DNA of 64,000 bases from Epiperipatus broadwayi. Taxonomy: Eukaryota; Onychophora; Udeonychophora; Euonychophora; Peripatidae. The translations under genes were made by a program, and so were the position numbers. This document shows, piece after piece, positions 1-12,693 of the stretch; position 1 is the stretch's first letter; each line of letters starts with the position of its first letter. Under the pieces are notes generated by a model. The model saw nothing but the letters and a program-made list of their open reading frames with translations, ran no database searches and was not told where the DNA came from. The stretch is taken from assembly GCA_028023455.1 (NCBI GenBank), contig JAQFVV010013065.1:62001-126000 (forward strand), written 5' to 3'.

Positions 1-832
1 AGCTATATGGGTCTGATATCAGTTCAGCATCACCACATAGTAGAAGCCTCTGCAATATATATATCATTTCTAGAAAGACCTCAAAGGTACATTTATGAAA
101 AACAAAAAACAAGTTAAAAACTTGCTAACACTTGTATTTATGTCAACAGATGGCGTTCAAACACCATCAATCGTATGTCTACATAAATGTCAGAGCAAGC
201 ATTCACTATCTCTAACTTTAATTCCACTTTCAGATCATGATTTCAAGCTATTTGCTATGATCAGTTAAAGACAGGAATAAGAAACTAGATCTAAACACAA
301 ACTCTGAGTGTTTATGAAACAGTTTCTATTCAGCTTGCAAGCATGAATCTTTTAGACACGTAATGTCTTCAAACTCAGCATAGCAAGCCAGATAGCTATA
401 TGGGTCTGATATCAGTTCAGCATCACCACATAGCAGAAGCCTCTGCAATATATATCATTGCAAGAAAACCTCAAAAGGTACATTTATGAAAAAAAAATAC
501 AAGTTAAACTTGCTAATGCTTGTATTTATGATCAATAGATGACATTTTACCAAAAAACACCATCAAGCATATGTTTGTTTACATAAACGTCAGAGTAATC
601 ATTCACTATCTCTATCATTAATTCCACCTTCAGATCATAATTTCAAGCTGATTTGCTATCATCAGTGAAGGATAGGAATAAGAAACTAGTGTCTAAATAA
701 CTAACTCTGAGCATTTATGAAACAATTTCTATTCAGCCTGCAAGTGTGAATTTTTTAGACACGTAATGTCTTCAAACTCAGCATAGCAAGCCAGATAGCT
801 ATATGGGTCTGATATCAGTTCAGCATCACCAT
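1..832 (+). repeat. Two head-to-tail ~395-400 bp repeat units plus a partial third
   Basis: A unit beginning agctatatgggtctgatatc runs 1-393, recurs at 394-796 and starts a third time at 797 before breaking off near 832. The units share nearly all their sequence, differing by substitutions and small indels. The same unit follows immediately in reverse orientation, so the array is one half of a palindrome. It looks satellite-like or like tandem copies of a mobile element terminus. I do not recognise the family. Window start truncates whatever lies to the left. Confidence 0.9.
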
Positions 833-842
833 AGTTCAACAT

Positions 843-1552
843 AGCTATCTGGCTTGCTATGCTGAGTTTGAAGACATTACGTGTCTAAAAGATTCACGCT
901 TGCAAGCTGAATAGAAACTGTTTCATAAACGCTCAGAGTTTGTGTTTAGATCTAGTTTCTTATTCCTGTCTTTCATTGATCATAGCAAATAGCTTGAAAT
1001 CATGATCAGAAAGTGAAATTAAAGTTAGAGATAATGAATGCTTGCTCTGACATTTATGTAAACATACGCTTGATGGTGTTTTCGGTAGAACGCCATCTGT
1101 TGACATAAATACAAACATTAGCAAGTTTTTAACTTGTTTTTTGTTTTTCATAAATGTACCTTTGAAGTCTTTCTAGCAATGATATATATTGCAGAGGCTT
1201 CTACTATGTGATGATGCTGAACTGATATCAGACCCATGTAGCTATCTGGCTTGCTATGCTGAGTTTGAAGACATTACATGTCTAAAAGATTCACACTTAC
1301 AGGCTGAATAGAAACTGTTTCATAAATGCTCAGAGGTTGTGTTTAGATCTAGTTTCTTATTCCTGTCTTTTACTGATGATAGCAAACCGCTTGAAATCAT
1401 GATCTGAAAGTGGAATTAAAGTTAGAGATAGTGAATGCTTACTCTGACGTTTATGTAAACATACGCTTGACGGTGTTTTTGGTAGAATGCCATCTGTTGA
1501 CATAAATACAAGCATTAGCAAGTTCTCAACTTGTTTTTTGTTTTTCATATAT
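843..1552 (-). repeat. Inverted continuation of the same repeat: one full unit and one partial
   Basis: The reverse complement of the 1-832 unit begins at 843 (agctatctggcttgctatgc) and again at 1240, giving a 397 bp period. The second unit breaks off at about 1549 where a short AT microsatellite begins. Two minus-strand reading frames (960-1151 and 1357-1650) translate to nearly the same peptide because the repeat DNA is conserved. The peptide (STDG..PKTPSSVCLHK core) matches nothing I know, and the forward copies carry stops or indels at this place, so I do not call it a gene. Confidence 0.9.
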
Positions 1553-1596
1553 ATATAAGTGCTCAAATATTTAATGAATATAATAACATATATATA

Positions 1597-1755
1597 TATA
1601 TAAAATACATATTTTGCGGGTTCATCCGTGTTAAAAACTTTTAATACCAATACACTGTTGTTTCGACTTGGTCACACAAGCCAAGTTGAAACAACAGTGT
1701 ATTGGTATTAAAAGTTTTTAACACGGATGAACCCGCAAAATATGTATTTTATATA
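1597..1755. repeat. Near-perfect hairpin, 75 bp arms with 9 nt loop
   Basis: Bases 1597-1671 are the reverse complement of 1681-1755 with a single visible mismatch near the loop (cttggt side). The arms include the non-repetitive core ttcatccgtgttaaaaac and its complement. Such a compact, nearly perfect inverted repeat flanked by TA runs is typical of a miniature foldback element that inserted or duplicated recently. The sequence just after it (acccgtgcaaatcttcg) may belong to the same element. Confidence 0.93.
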
Positions 1756-1759
1756 TTTA

Positions 1760-2820
1760 ACCCGTGCAAATCTTCGTTTTAACATATATATATATATATA
1801 ACAGACAAAAATGGTTAGTTATTACAAATATTAAATTGTTTATCTTTAATATTATTAGTGTGATTTAATATAAAGAAATTACAGTCTATAAATATAATAT
1901 TGACAATGCACCCAATTATAAGTTTGGAATAACATAGTACTTTAAATCCCCAGAGAAATTAGATTGATCAGATTCATAAAGAAAGTAAGCTTACTCAGGA
2001 AACACTGTGACCACACAAATGGTACAGAAAGAATGTCTTTGCCTTTTAAGATTTCCAATAGGATGATGATGAATCAAGATATTTACTGAGATGCAGGTGA
2101 ATGGTCATGGATTTTTCAGCTTTGGATGGTTACAGGGTCATGTAGCAGCTTTTTTGTTTCCTTTGTGGAGTGATAAGACAGAAGCTCAGCATGTTTAGAA
2201 CTTTACCCCAACATATTCATGTTAGCTGGCATATATCTATTTTCTTCCAAAATGATTAAGTTAAAAATATCTGATATCAAATATATATGGCAGTGGAAAT
2301 ATCACCATAAAAATTAAATCTGGTCTCCTGATTTTTCTATTTATACCTTTTATTTTTCTAGAAAGTTCTATTCTCCTCAAAATGCTCAATATTTTAAATC
2401 TTATCTTGTGAGATTTTAGGTCTGGTTTCTTTTGTCTTATTTTTCTTTTTACAAAGAAAATATTTTAGCAAGTTTTTTTTCTATCTTAAAAAGTTTTGTT
2501 AGACACCTTTAAAAACAACTTTAAACAATACCTAAAAATAAAAACATTCTGTAGATAAAATCTATTTCATTTACATTTTTTTCTTTTATTAAAAATAAAA
2601 CAAAATAAGACACACACAAAAAAATATATACATTATATGCTTTTCCAGAAGATTTTTTTGTACATTTGATTATATATTAACATATACATACACATACTTT
2701 ATCAAACAAATGAGCACAAAACCCTCCTTAAGTTATCTCAGATAATTTATTCATTTTAATTCAATCAAATATATACATTTAATCACCACATCTGCATATG
2801 TGTGGCTATTCAGAATCCCT
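1760..2820. other. AT-rich stretch without recognisable features
   Basis: Runs of A and T, no open frame of note on either strand, and no repeat that I could match elsewhere in the window. It is ordinary low-complexity intergenic or intronic sequence. Confidence 0.6.
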
Positions 2821-2824
2821 TTAA

Positions 2825-2922
2825 CTTGTAAAGGGTTCAAACCTGGCTCCTGTTACAATATATATATATATGGATAATATATTGTAACATATATCCTGTT
2901 ACAATATATATATATATGGAAA
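2825..2922. repeat. B-box-like motif followed by a duplicated TA-rich repeat
   Basis: The motif gggttcaaacctgg at 2833-2846 resembles an RNA polymerase III B box (GGTTCRANNCC). It is followed by a ~27 bp string starting tcctgttacaat at 2848 and again at 2894, with an inverted attgtaaca between them. This could be the worn 3' end of a tRNA-derived SINE, but no A box is clear, so that reading is only a possibility. Confidence 0.4.
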
Positions 2923-5900
2923 TATTGTGAAGGATTAAACAAGATATAGAAATTAGCAATAAACTTTATTATAAGACTGATGTAATATAGTTAAGAAAAT
3001 AGCCATTGATGGGAAAAAATTAATAAAAAATTAAAAATATATAATTTAGTTAGTGTGAAAAAAAAGTCAAATTAAAAGAATAATTAAAAAAAAAAGTTCA
3101 GAGCACATAAGAAAAGAAAAACAAATGAGTTAAGTGAGAAAAAAAATTGCATTAAAGTGTATATGAGATTTATTTTTAAAAAAAGTAATATATATATGAA
3201 TATAAGAAGAAATACAAAAAAAGTAAGGGAGAATGAATAATTTTAAAAAAGTATGGGCAAATTATCATCAACGATACTCAAGAGTTATCACATATTTATA
3301 ACACTCTTTTGCTTAGTTATTCTAACATTTATTGTAGCAATGTAAATATTCTGTAAATCCTTTATGGTAATATGTAAATGCTTAGCTATAGTTTTAATTG
3401 TATTTTTGATTCAAAAGAAAATGAAATGAAACTAAAATTATACCTATAATTTATTTATTCTTTTCTCTAAACTGAAGAAATAAAACATATTTTTATATTA
3501 AAGGAAAGGGTATTCACAGATAATACAAACTATCATGTCTCTGATATAATTAGCAAGTACAATTAGGCTAAAAATCTTAAACACAGATTTGAATATTGTA
3601 TAGAAAAAAAAATACTTTCATATATATTTCAAGAATGATTTAAAAATTAGGTTGTACTTATTGATGTTTATTGGATTGTTAAAAATGCTAAATATAAAAA
3701 AAAATGTGTATGTATTATTGACTGCAATTCAGTTGGCCATGCTAAATTATGAAAAGTTTAAAAACAGGTTTGCCAGATTGCATCATTGTTTCATGAAAAA
3801 ATTCTGTATATAAGACTAGAAATACAATTAAGCCTGACTATAGTAAAAAAAAAAAAAAGGTTTCAAATCGACAAAGAAATTAGACATACCTGAATATTAT
3901 CTCTATACATATTCATTTTAAATGCTAAGTATGTAATGAGGGAAACTAAATACAGCTAAGAAAATGTGGATTTATGGTGAACGCACAATATTTGATATGC
4001 TGATAAAACCAATTGTTTGATTGAAAAGTGAAAAGATTGTAAGGCTTTTATTATGAAAATTAAAAACTAAGTAATGTTTAAATAATATATCAAATATAAT
4101 GAGAAATATAGAAGTTTATTTCAAAAATTGCTGATGGTAAAAAGTCACTGACTTTTTTTTCATTATAATCATTTATCAGTAGAGAAGAAATTTGTCACAG
4201 GTTAATATTGGGTTGAGTAGCAATAAAAATCTTGGAAAGAATTTTTAAGTATAGGAACATATTCTTAAATAAAAGAATACAATTATTTAAGCTATTATAT
4301 TTGCTATGACTACCCATGAATGTTAAAGCAGGATATGGAAAAAGAATAATAAAAAGTATTAATGATTCTGCATTGTGGTGTTGGTGAAGACTTTGGAAAA
4401 TAATTTTGCCAGCAAGAAAAACAGTAAATAAATAGTAAATAGTAGATCTTATTAGATCTAAACTTTCACTTAAAGGACATATGATCAGGATAATATTAGT
4501 TTATTTTGATCATATTACATGATAAAATATTTAAAAAATGTATAATGCTTGTAATGTCTAGAGTGAAAGAAGAAAAAAGATAATCTGAAATAAGATGGAT
4601 GAACTTCATTCTTAAAACAGTAAAAAATTAAACAGATATTTGCCATATTGAAGAAATAGTATATATACAATCACCAATAGTTGGCTGAGGTATCTATGTG
4701 TATAAAATTCTAAATTAATTTGTATTAAGAAAATAATAAGCAATGGCAAACTTTCTCTAATGACAATTTGTATCTATCATGCATTTACTTGTTCATAATA
4801 GCCATATGTTTGTATCTGCATATGGTCAAAGAACTTAATGAACATATGACATATGTTATTTAGATATATGAATTTTAATGAGATATGATTAATTTTTAAG
4901 TGTTGATCTCATACTTTATCTAATCCCCATACAAATTATAAATCTAATATTATATACATACATTTTTATTATTGAAACATATAAACATTTACACACACAC
5001 ATATATATATAATACATTGCAACTGTTTATTTTAAATATAATTGAATAATTTAAATTCTAATATTATGTAATAAATAATAATTTAAAGAGGTAAATATTT
5101 AGATATAATGTTTTTGAGATTAGATCATTTTTTGCTATAGTTAAAATTTAAAGACATTTCATACTTGCCAGATGTTTATATCAATCAGATGAAAAAACAT
5201 TTAGCAATAAATTTCTGATTGATTAAATAAATTCACACCTTCTAGCAAAGGCATTGTAAACAATATTATTTTATATGATAAAAGACAAAGTTAAAATGAT
5301 ATCAGTTTAACTTTAAAATGCATTATCTTTTGCTGATGCTGGAGAGCTATTCAATTATTTTTAAAATAAGCAATTGTATTGAATTAATTTCAAAAACATT
5401 ATATCTAAACATTTAGCACTATAATTATATATATACTTAGAATGTTATATGTCTCATGACATATAATAACATAGTAGTGCATGTATATAAAGTTGAAAAA
5501 AAAGTAGAAATAAACACAAACAAATTTTTTGTAGATATTTTCCATAATTTTGAATTTAAAAAAAATATTATAAATTAAACATTTAAAAAGATCTATTTAA
5601 TATTTTATTCATTCTGATTTTGAAATCTAAAACAAGCTTGATTTTATGTTAAAATAAATAATATCAGTAATTATAGAATTTTTCTATCTATTTTTAATTA
5701 GATTAAGAATTTTTTAAAATTAAAGTTTGTATAAAGTTTTTGATAAAAAGTAGTATAATATCTGTAATAAAATCCTACAAAGTTGTTGTTGAGAAGATTA
5801 AGAAAGCTTTTACATAAAAGTTTGGCTTAGACTGAAAAGAGTTATTAACTTTTTTGATCAATATAAAGAAAGAATTTACTAATTAGTGCAATTTTAAATT

Positions 5901-6270
5901 CCATCATTGAGTATAAAAGATGGATTTAAAAGATCAAAAAAATCATAGGCTTAAACCCATGTACACAGCATTATCATTATCAAGTCATATTGGAATTTGC
6001 AGTGTACAAATCAGCTGTTGTTGCTACTATTACAGTGGTAGAGTTTGAATTCACATGAAGGAAAAACCCAATTTTATGTGGTTCATAGCCCATATGTATG
6101 CTACATGGGTTGCCCAAAATCTATTAAATTATAGTCAAATGAAGCTGACTGATACCTTCTCCCAAAATTTCAATGGGACCTCATACTAGTCTATTGTGGT
6201 CATGATTATAATAGACTTGTTTACCAAGAGATTTTAATAAGTAGCCAGCTTACTGAAAAAATATGGTTCT

Positions 6271-6276
<6 letters not shown>
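2923..6276. other. Long AT-rich stretch, no gene seen
   Basis: About 3.3 kb of A/T-dominated sequence with homopolymer runs and scattered short inverted repeats, for example around 5446-5475 where gttatatgtc faces gacatataataac. No conserved protein signature was found in any frame. A TTTGAATTC-type B-box-like string near 6045 is isolated. Confidence 0.6.

Positions 6277-6345
<69 letters not shown>
6277..6345. repeat. (TA)n microsatellite, 69 bp
   Basis: Uninterrupted TA dinucleotides run for 69 bases. It is the longest pure dinucleotide tract in the window and can form a cruciform. Confidence 0.98.
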
Positions 6346-6348
<3 letters not shown>

Positions 6349-8226
6349 ATTTTAAGTACAAACAAAGTTATTATAGCCATATATATTATATAATATACCT
6401 TTAGGAAATATTATTTCAAGTAATTAACTTCCCAGTTAAAATTTCTAATAAATAAGTTTTGGCTTAAATTATATATCTTAAAACAGAGAATTGGTTCATA
6501 AAACATTTATTTTGAAAATAATACAAATTAATTTGGAAATCTTTCTTATTGTAAACAAAAGCCTGAATTTTACAAGAACTTTTACTTACAATTAAAAATA
6601 ATAAACTAATTAATAACTTTGACTTATAGGGGGATAATAGTAATGCATGCATATGTGTAAATTTTATGTATGTTTTTCAACATCAAATTATGTCATGTGA
6701 AAATATATAGATTTATTAGATTTATTTATTAACTAATAAAATACCATTAGGATATAAACATGTGTATAAAATCAGTCATCACCAATATATGTTAAATTAA
6801 TCATTTATGTATTATTAAAAATGAATTTTTAATTTTTTTATAAGTCTATGACAAGTCAAATTTGTTCATTTTATATTATATAGGCATGTCTGTGTTCTTA
6901 TATATAGGTATATTTTATGTAAACCTATTGAGATAATATAAATTATAATGTAATAGCATATTTTTTGTATTATTTTAATTAAAACCAGAGGGCTAAATTT
7001 ATACTCAACAGACCTTAATTTCATTTTATTATTATGGTTTCTAATTAATAAATATTTCATTTTATTAAGTTATTCCAGTAAATTTATTTAATCCTAGACT
7101 AGCTTTAAAACATTATATGTTAGTATTATCTCTTGTTCACAAAAATGGTTATAGAGTTCTTGCTCATTGAACTGGATTTATGCATAACAGTCACTTATAT
7201 AGATGGGGGTTATGCTTAGTGTTATGGACAGTCAATTGATGATGGTTTCATTACTTTTCTGTAATGCTGATGCTTCAAGGAGAATATTCTTTAAGAGTCA
7301 ATGCACTAAATTTTATTTTAGTATTAATTACAAATTAATTTTATAGTTATCCAGTACATTAATGACACTAAATGGCCAGAGCATTGATGATGATCAGCAT
7401 GTTACAGTAGATCAGTATTATTTGATTTTTTTATATATTCTGTTGGATTACCACCTGTGTCTGTGCATCCAAATTATTGTGTTGTATTGCTCCAATTCTG
7501 TCATTTGTGTAAGCAGATGTTGTATAGAATTTCGTTGGTTTTATAATATTAAAATAATTTAAATTTTTAAAATAAGTCATTGTATTATACTTAATTAATA
7601 CTAGAAATAGGAATTAAGCTCATCATTTTATAGTTTTAAAAAGAGTAGCAATAAAATATTTTACTATACAATCTTGATTCTATCACATATTGATAGTCCT
7701 TAATAAAAAACAAACAGAAATTATTAGGATCTAATGTAAATTTATTGAAAATATTTTAAAATCTGTTCTAAGTTTATCTAAAAAATATATAAATAATTAT
7801 ATAACTGATCAAAAAATTTATAAAATTAATAAAGATTGATAAGTTAAGGACTGATAAAATAAAGTTTAGATGAAAAAGTGTTAGTACATGCCATATAAAA
7901 ATGACATTTTAATCAGTATTACTAATCTAATACAAGTGGACAGATAATTACAAAACATTTGAAATCTTAAAGTTTCCAGTCAACACCTGTTGGTAAAATA
8001 TTCTTTACCGTAATGCTATCAAGAAGGTATGAGACAACTGTTACTTTACCAAGTAACTTAAAAAGACATTTGTCATTATTTTTGGATTGGTGACAGATTT
8101 CTCATTGGAATATTAGAATTATGAGTAAGACTTTTTAATAAAATGAAAAATATTCATACTAATAAAGTTCTGTGCAGGGGAGTTTACAATGATCTGAGAA
8201 AACAAATCATATATATATTGTGACTG
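6346..8226. other. AT-rich stretch, no gene seen
   Basis: Short frames at 6464-6652(-), 6866-7060(-) and 7362-7562(+) are low-complexity and match no family known to me. I see no repeat unit shared with other parts of the window until the duplicated segment begins at about 8227. Confidence 0.55.
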
Positions 8227-8904
8227 TCAAAATTGTGTATTCACCAAACAAGACCAATAATCCAAGCAATCCAACCATGCACAAGATACATATGTCTGGA
8301 CAAGGATGAATCCTAACTGATTTGCCTAAATTATTGCCTCTCTGACTAATGGATAAAGTTTGTGATGACACTAGCAGTGCTTGGTTTTATTCTGTCCCAG
8401 CTGGAGGTCATGGTTCGCATAGAGACTTAAAATAATAAAGGGTTTATATGAAAATCAATGATTTAATGGATTCTGATGATTGCAGAACACTACAGATATG
8501 ATTTGATCGATTACTAATGGTTTAAACCATAAAAATGATAATTCTTTATGGCAACATTATAAAGAAGTAAATTTACATCAAAGAAATACTATAAACAGAT
8601 AAAGTAATTAACCTGAGAGATTGGGAATGATGACAAACTAAGCTTATTTAAGTAACAATATTATAGGAATTTGTTAAGGAATTTAGTACAAAATAAGTTA
8701 AGTTTTTGTTTATACAACTTGGTTATTTTTATTTAATTTGTTTTGATGTGGCTTTGATAACGATGTAAATTTTGTTAATTGGTCTGCCAAGAATCAATCA
8801 GCAATAAAATGTTATTAGCCCTCTTTGAACGATTACAAATCTATTTTATATATTATAATGTTTTCCATTTTGCTAGGCCTCTACACGCTAATATAAATTG
8901 CGCA

Positions 8905-8987
8905 CGAGTTGATCAAGCTATGTCAAAAAGAAGAAAGTTGTATTTCAATTTCTATTAAAAACATAGCTATATTTCCTGATCAACTCG
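8905..8987. repeat. Interrupted hairpin at the start of the extra block
   Basis: cgagttgatca plus agctatgt (8905-8923) faces acatagct plus tgatcaactcg (8961-8987), with an 8-nt bulge on the right arm. Nineteen paired bases in a compositionally unusual block suggest a structured or protein-binding end. It overlaps the first codons of the ORF at 8909. Confidence 0.75.
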
Positions 8988-9208
8988 GCCTTGTAATTGT
9001 TGAGAATTATGCTATCGACGAAAATCAGTTTTTAATTTATTTGAAAGGTGCCAGAGTTCTGCAAGAACCCACTGAACCGTCACATAGCATCTGGCAAACA
9101 AAAAAGAAAAATACTTTTAAACTAATAGGTATTGCATCATACCGTAACAAGAATTATTTTTTTAAGATTATTATTCCTGGGCTTATTCAAACATATTGGC
9201 AAAGGTAA
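8909..9208 (+). CDS. Hypothetical 99-residue ORF in the extra block
   Basis: This frame runs 99 codons from ATG to TAA. Its residue mix is unlike the lysine/isoleucine/asparagine noise of the surrounding sequence: there is a central stretch with GARVLQEPTEPSHSIWQ followed by a basic KKK turn and alternating hydrophobic residues (about 43-75), then an aromatic tail ending YWQR. I do not recognise a family. It lies within the block absent from copy B, so it may be part of an inserted element's coding sequence or an exon remnant. A 62-codon frame at 9385-9573 follows downstream in another frame, near a palindromic aacttaccggtaagtt that supplies a GTAAGT donor-like site on each strand. The start is simply the first ATG; an upstream stop is close. 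Alternative: chance ORF in less AT-biased DNA. Confidence 0.3.
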   Translation: MIKLCQKEESCISISIKNIAIFPDQLGLVIVENYAIDENQFLIYLKGARVLQEPTEPSHSIWQTKKKNTFKLIGIASYRNKNYFFKIIIPGLIQTYWQR

Positions 9209-9653
9209 ATTACATTTTTAAATCTTATTAAATTACTAATAGATTTAATAATAAAAAATAATAACTATTATTAATAACGCACAAATGAAAATTGGTATTA
9301 GAAATATTTTTATTCTAATAGATGAAAAATGTTTAAAGGAAATTATTAATCAAATAAATTGGAGAGAACCCATTTAATTGGGACATGAATCAATTAAAAA
9401 AAAACAATTTTACAATTACTGTTCACTTCCAAATTTTTTCTAGAAAGTTCTTTAAAAAAATGAATGTCTCTTGTACAAGAAAATTAATGTCTCTATCGGG
9501 ATTGTTTAAACATACTTTTAGAAATTGTTTGAAAATGTTTAATTTGGTCACAATCAGGAGTAATGAAGTATAACTTACCGGTAAGTTTTGTGAATTCAGT
9601 AGTAGATAACTATGCATAGTTTTTTGAGTAGAATGAGCTCGGCCTTTTGGTTA

Positions 9654-9860
9654 TTATTTGATCTTGTGGTCCATTCTCCTAGTCAGTCATGAAGGCTTTT
9701 CCTGGTGTACATCTTCAGGCACGATGTTCGCAGAAGCTCCAGTTCACTCCGCCATGCCGAATTATTTCAGTGTAGGGAGATCCTGGATGTATTATTGTCA
9801 TCCAGGACTGACTAGAGAGACTAACGGAACAAGATGTTCTTCAAAATGACCTCTGCCTTT
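9654..9860. other. GC-richer segment with internal hairpin, unidentified
   Basis: About 200 bases of balanced composition sit within very AT-rich DNA. A stem pairs tagtcagtc near 9680 with gactgacta near 9807, and an inner one pairs atcctggatg (9780-9789) with catccagga near 9800. Frames are open on both strands for about 60 codons, but neither translation is recognisable. It may be a structured part of the inserted block. Confidence 0.5.
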
Positions 9861-10930
9861 TATACTAGAGGCCCAGTTTTCCGACTTCTGCGCATATCTT
9901 TTGTTTGTCAAAATATATGTTGATAATCTTATATATTCTTTATCAAATTTATGTAACAAAGTCTTTATTTTTTTCAGCAATATTCTGCCATCTTTAATTA
10001 GTTGAAGTATTTTTACTTTCTCTTATCTAGACTGGTAATTTATGTCTTTTGTTTTCTCCAATTCTACTTTTATTTTTAATTACATTAAAAAAATACGAAA
10101 AAATAATTTAACTTTCACTGTACATTATTTTTTAAAAAAAAAAAATTAGTCAAAAAAAAAAATCTAAATTTACTTTTATTTTTTAGCTTTTACCAAATGC
10201 CAATATATTTGCAATATATATAAATAAATGTTACAATATAAACATAGATAGATAAGATATGCATCTAAAATACTATTACATTTGAAATCATTTGTATATA
10301 ATGAGTGTGGAAAGCAAAATAGTTCTTAAATAAATAATTGGCACTTATACCATCAGATTTAATTAATTAACAAAATTGGTTTGTGAAGGACATGCCATCA
10401 CAGCAGAGAGCCTTTCAGGTTTGCTAAATAAAGATATAAAATGATGAAGAAGGCAGTATGCTATTTCAGATTACAACAAAAATAAATGAGGTCTGTTATG
10501 AACCTCTGGGTGGCTCTGCTAAAGGAAAATCCTAGTAAATGCAACTAGATGATGAGAAATGCTGGCCCTCCAGCCAAAACATATCTCTAAATAATCATAA
10601 TAATATTTTGATGTGCTGGACTTTCCGTACACATCTTAAATGGCAATGGCCGAAAATGGATTTCTTGGTATGAACTACATCTACTTTGAGGGAGTGTGAA
10701 AGATTGGATTGTTCATAGTTAAATTTCTGAAGGTCCTGATGAGTAAGTAGCAAAGCAAAATAATAAATGAATGGTTGTAGCTATAAAAAAACATGAATGT
10801 CTTAGACATATATACATATATAGATAGTGTATCACTAACAAAATTAATCAATGAATTCCTGATTAAAATAATCAGTTCCCTGATGTCAATAGAAAGTCCC
10901 CACAAACCTTAGTCCACTAATGAATGAATC

Positions 10931-10931
<1 letters not shown>

Positions 10932-10969
<38 letters not shown>

Positions 10970-10972
10970 TAG

Positions 10973-11010
<38 letters not shown>
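10932..11010. repeat. Two TA microsatellites separated by a short spacer, absent or shorter in copy B
   Basis: TA runs at about 10933-10966 and 10978-11011 flank gattagttaa-type spacer sequence. The matching place in copy B (15963-15992) has a much shorter, interrupted TA tract, so this is expansion after duplication. Confidence 0.9.
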
Positions 11011-11014
<4 letters not shown>

Positions 11015-12693
11015 CTAAAATATAAATTGTTTTCCACACTTCACAAATATTTCATTTATTAATATGTTCTTAAATAGTTTATCAAAGATTACAAAATAAG
11101 ACTGTTTTTAATTAACATAGATGGACATTGAATATCAAACTAATATATTGCAAATCATAATTTTAATATTTTTCTGACAAATGAAATATATACTGAGAAA
11201 ATTCTATGATAAATTTTAGTTAATTGATTCACTAAAATTATTTATTCTTTCAGAAATAATTACAGGGCTATTTTAAATTGGAGGTAATAGTAAGATACTT
11301 TTAAAATAAATGATTCAAAATAAATTTATAATGATATACAAAACTAAATGAGCTTGTCTATTAAGTAATTTATAGGAAGTAAGTCTTCTGTAATAATTTT
11401 TAGCTGGAGAAAATAAGAGGAAGGAGATTTAAAGTTAGTTTTTCATCGAGTTTTCTACTTGGCAATTTCAGTAAGTCAAATATTATAAATAAACCAACAA
11501 AATTAAATTTAAGTTTGCTGCATCAAAATAATGTAAGATTTTACAAGAATTGATATTTTAAATGTAATAAATTTAAACTACGCATTTTAAAACTAAATTT
11601 TATAAAATATATATATATAATATAAATTAACATTGATTTGGAAAACAAGTAAAATAGAATCAGTGGCTTGTGGCGAATTGGACGTTACCTCAAAATTAAT
11701 CAGTAGACATTCCATGGCTTGAAACAGGCATTTACAGTCAGATCATTAACAGGCTTCCTTGACAGAGTACAGTTTCAGGCTAGATGTTGAAAGCACTGGG
11801 AGGCATTGATAAGCTGGTGGAACAGAGCTCTGGAAAGCAATGATCGATCTTTTAGCCAGTCATTCTTTAATAATGATGTACTAAAACTAAACTACTCTCT
11901 TCAGTGAACTCTTCAAATAAAACTCAACAAATAATTAATTAATCCTCCTTATCAAATTTTCCACTATTTATATGTTCTGGTCTTTATCTATAGGATTGAA
12001 TCTACTGTGACAACTGCCAATTGCAATCACTCTAACTGTTTCTCTGAGATTGGTGCCTGCTTTAGAGGGAAAATCTATAACTCTGCATGAACATGCCTCA
12101 AGGGTTGATTTGCTAATTAAAAAACAACAACAAGCATATTAAGTTTATCTGTCATTATTCTAACAAAATCTATTTAATTAAAGTCTAGATTAACAAAAAT
12201 GTAGATTTTATTCAGAAAAATTTTAGGAATTTGGTACAATGACTTTCAAACATATTTGACATAAACTTAAGCAGAAATTTACAAAACATTTCTTACAAAT
12301 ATTACATTGTTGAAATAATTGACTCTCTAATGTACATTGATTAAAAGATAAATATAAAATGTTACCAACTGATTAATTGAAAAAAAAAAAGAATTTTAAT
12401 AAAAGAATTTAAAATATTTGTAACATTTTATAGATATCCAGGGTTCAATTCGATTTAACAAAATAAACACAATATACATTTTTTACAAATACAAAATAAA
12501 TAAACCATCATAAAAAGGTTAATTTTAATTATAAAATAAAATTAATAAATATAAAAGATTATAATATTAAAAATATACTTCCACCTATTGTGAGATGCAT
12601 GTCAGTTTATATAAGATTGGGTTCAAACCCAGACTAGTGCTGATGACATTGGCACTAGGTGAAGCAGAAATATGTACTATATTTCCAGCTTCA

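Larger units (their letters stand above)
8853..10233. mobile_element. Extra ~1.38 kb block inside copy A of the duplication
   Basis: Copy B reads straight through this point (ctattttatatataaacat), while copy A departs after ctattttatatat and returns at atataaacatag. The junctions share only a short atata, which could be a target duplication or deletion microhomology. The block has more G/C and CpG than its surroundings and includes a 99-codon ORF and a GC-richer segment at 9658-9860. I see no convincing terminal inverted repeats. It is either an insertion in copy A or a deletion from copy B. Confidence 0.7.
8227..12693 (+). repeat. Duplicated segment, copy A (contains an extra ~1.38 kb block)
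   Basis: From gtcaaaattgtgtattcacc at 8227 to ttccagcttca at 12693 the sequence matches 14676-17686 almost base for base, in the same orientation. The match is broken once: 8853-10233 has no counterpart in copy B. Smaller differences are a TA microsatellite expansion at 10932-11010, a 17-base indel near 8304 and scattered substitutions that look mostly like transitions. No coding region is conserved between copies. The copy ends in a B-box-like gggttcaaaccc (12629-12640), so the unit could be a large non-autonomous mobile element or a local duplication. Confidence 0.92.

Noticed and set aside
960-1650. Two near-identical minus-strand ORFs as a conserved small gene
   Set aside because: They lie in repeat units whose whole DNA is conserved, and the forward copies at 1-796 have lost the frame through indels and stops, so selection on a peptide is not shown.
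12600-12693. tRNA-like SINE ending the duplicated segment (gggttcaaaccc)
   Set aside because: A B-box-like palindrome is present, but no A box, tail or target duplication could be found.
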